NCBI GenBank assembly: GCA_016868315.1
Contig: VGHE01000001.1
Coordinates: forward strand, 1 to 64,000
Origin: Betaproteobacteria bacterium
GTDB lineage: Bacteria; Bdellovibrionota_B; Oligoflexia; Silvanigrellales; Silvanigrellaceae
Direction: 5' to 3'
Length of the DNA stretch: 64,000 nucleotides
Each line of letters begins with the position of its first letter. Within the stretch, counting starts at the first letter, position 1. This document shows, in pieces, positions 63,338 through 64,000 of the stretch. Both the position numbers and the translations under genes were made by a program. The notes below the pieces were generated by a model that was not told where the DNA came from, ran no database searches, and worked only from the letters and a program-made list of their open reading frames with translations.

Positions 63338-63865
63338 CTATCTCGAATCCCCGGTAAGAAAATTCTTAATGCGCCAGATGTCGGTCAAACCGATTCCGGA
63401 AGACGCCCATTTTATTTTGCCCTGCGGGGCAATCAGGAAGAGCGTAGGGGTCATGTTGACATCAAGAGCGCCAGCCAGGAGTGCGTCGGGGTCGACCAGC
63501 GCGGGAAAGCTGAATCCGTGTTTCTTCATGTGAGCATCAACAGCCTCAGCTGAGCCTCCCACGTGCACAGCGAAAACCTGCTCCGGGTTTAGCTCTTTTT
63601 TGGCAACGGCTCTTTGAATTCGATCCATTTCAAGTTTGCATGGACCACAGTGGATAGCCCAGAACACCGCCACTGTTGGTTTTTCAGGATGGGGTGGAAA
63701 ATCGATGGTTGCCCCTGCGCTTGTCAGAAGTTGTGTGCTCGGAAAAACCGCGCCTTCGATTGCAAAGTTCTTGGAGACCTGAGGTGCGCGTTGCCAAGCA
63801 ACAAAAGCCAAAAGCAGCAAAGTGACTATCCAGCTCCAGGGAATCCGCTTCAGTTTTTCTCTCAT
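63338..63865 (-). CDS. TlpA/thioredoxin-like membrane-anchored disulfide reductase
   Basis: The 175-residue protein (ATG at 63865; a start at 63901 is possible) has one N-terminal helix (WIVTLLLLAFVAW) and a thioredoxin fold with the redox site WAIHCGPCKLEMDR. The family (TlpA/ResA) reduces cytochrome c apoprotein or other periplasmic thiols. It begins its coding end five bases after tRNA-His on the opposite strand. Many haem-c proteins in the window would need such reduction. Confidence 0.82.
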   Translation of the reverse strand: MREKLKRIPWSWIVTLLLLAFVAWQRAPQVSKNFAIEGAVFPSTQLLTSAGATIDFPPHPEKPTVAVFWAIHCGPCKLEMDRIQRAVAKKELNPEQVFAVHVGGSAEAVDAHMKKHGFSFPALVDPDALLAGALDVNMTPTLFLIAPQGKIKWASSGIGLTDIWRIKNFLTGDSR

Positions 63866-63966
63866 GACCTGTTCCCACTTCTGTTCTGCGACACTGAGCA
63901 TTGCCCGCGTGACTTAATCAAACAGTTTTTCTAAATCCGCTTGAGCAACATAGAACGCATCGTAGG

Positions 63967-64000
63967 ATGAGCATGCCGATGCCTTCACCAGGTTCGAGGG
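63967..64000 (+). CDS. Possible start of a gene running off the window
   Basis: An ATG at 63967 (or 63973, with TAGGA upstream) opens a frame reading MSMPMPSPGSR to the window end. It is too short to assign. Confidence 0.2.
   Translation, partial: MSMPMPSPGSR

Noticed and set aside
1-64000. CRISPR arrays, rRNA genes, complete prophage or replication origin
   Set aside because: No repeat-spacer pattern, rRNA segments, phage structural genes or DnaA-box cluster were seen in the sequence.

Overview
The window looks like chromosome from a Gram-negative, respiring bacterium of roughly 50% GC. At least eight secreted lipoproteins carry clear lipoboxes. There is a menaquinol-type alternative complex III joined to a caa3 oxidase, an MqnA-like protein, and a MinD-like/RodZ-like/RluD cluster. 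This combination suggests Bdellovibrionota (Oligoflexia-like) or a related former deltaproteobacterial lineage. That placement is inference; no rRNA is present to settle it.

Region 1-4480 is a decayed, island-like stretch. It holds a truncated IS transposase, intact 3' ends of two housekeeping genes (homoserine dehydrogenase and asparaginyl-tRNA synthetase), two small lipoprotein genes and a degenerate repeat-protein gene. It ends at tRNA-Ser(CGA). Region 4738-9559 holds a methyltransferase, a small secreted protein, a compact persulfide/sulfite operon (rhodanese, persulfide dioxygenase, TauE-like exporter, two YeeE/YedE half-transporters) and a minimal nucleotidyltransferase/HEPN pair with a short HEPN partner.

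Region 9692-15967 (minus strand) carries a PocR-sensor sigma-54 activator, an ArsR-rhodanese fusion regulator and two lipoproteins, one with a GGCT-like motif. A candidate structured RNA and a secreted beta-rich protein lie beside them. Region 16213-27512 is mixed housekeeping: [2Fe-2S] ferredoxin, CobT, a response regulator overlapping an FAD-dependent lipoprotein, a class IV aminotransferase, an unknown two-TM protein, RsmD, a TPR lipoprotein, a MinD-like ATPase, a RodZ-like HTH protein and RluD. Then come a 1017-residue TPR protein, a 1314-residue subtilase lipoprotein, an MqnA-like protein, RecN and FabH.

Region 38798-55400 (minus strand) is a respiratory block. Genes actA-F, a small membrane protein, a SCO protein and coxB-A-C-D form one 12-gene run (quinol to cytochrome c to oxygen). 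Upstream lies a separate assembly operon: a Cys-rich anchored protein, ctaB, a two-gene ABC transporter and a second SCO.

Region 55440-63071 (minus strand) is the most unusual part. A ketosynthase with a large insertion, a methyltransferase, a glycosyltransferase and a full-length MRP/ABCC-type transporter (TMD-NBD-TMD-NBD, strikingly like eukaryotic ABCC proteins) overlap each other as one operon. This suggests synthesis and export of an unknown modified acyl or glycolipid product. tRNA-His and a TlpA-like thioredoxin close the window.
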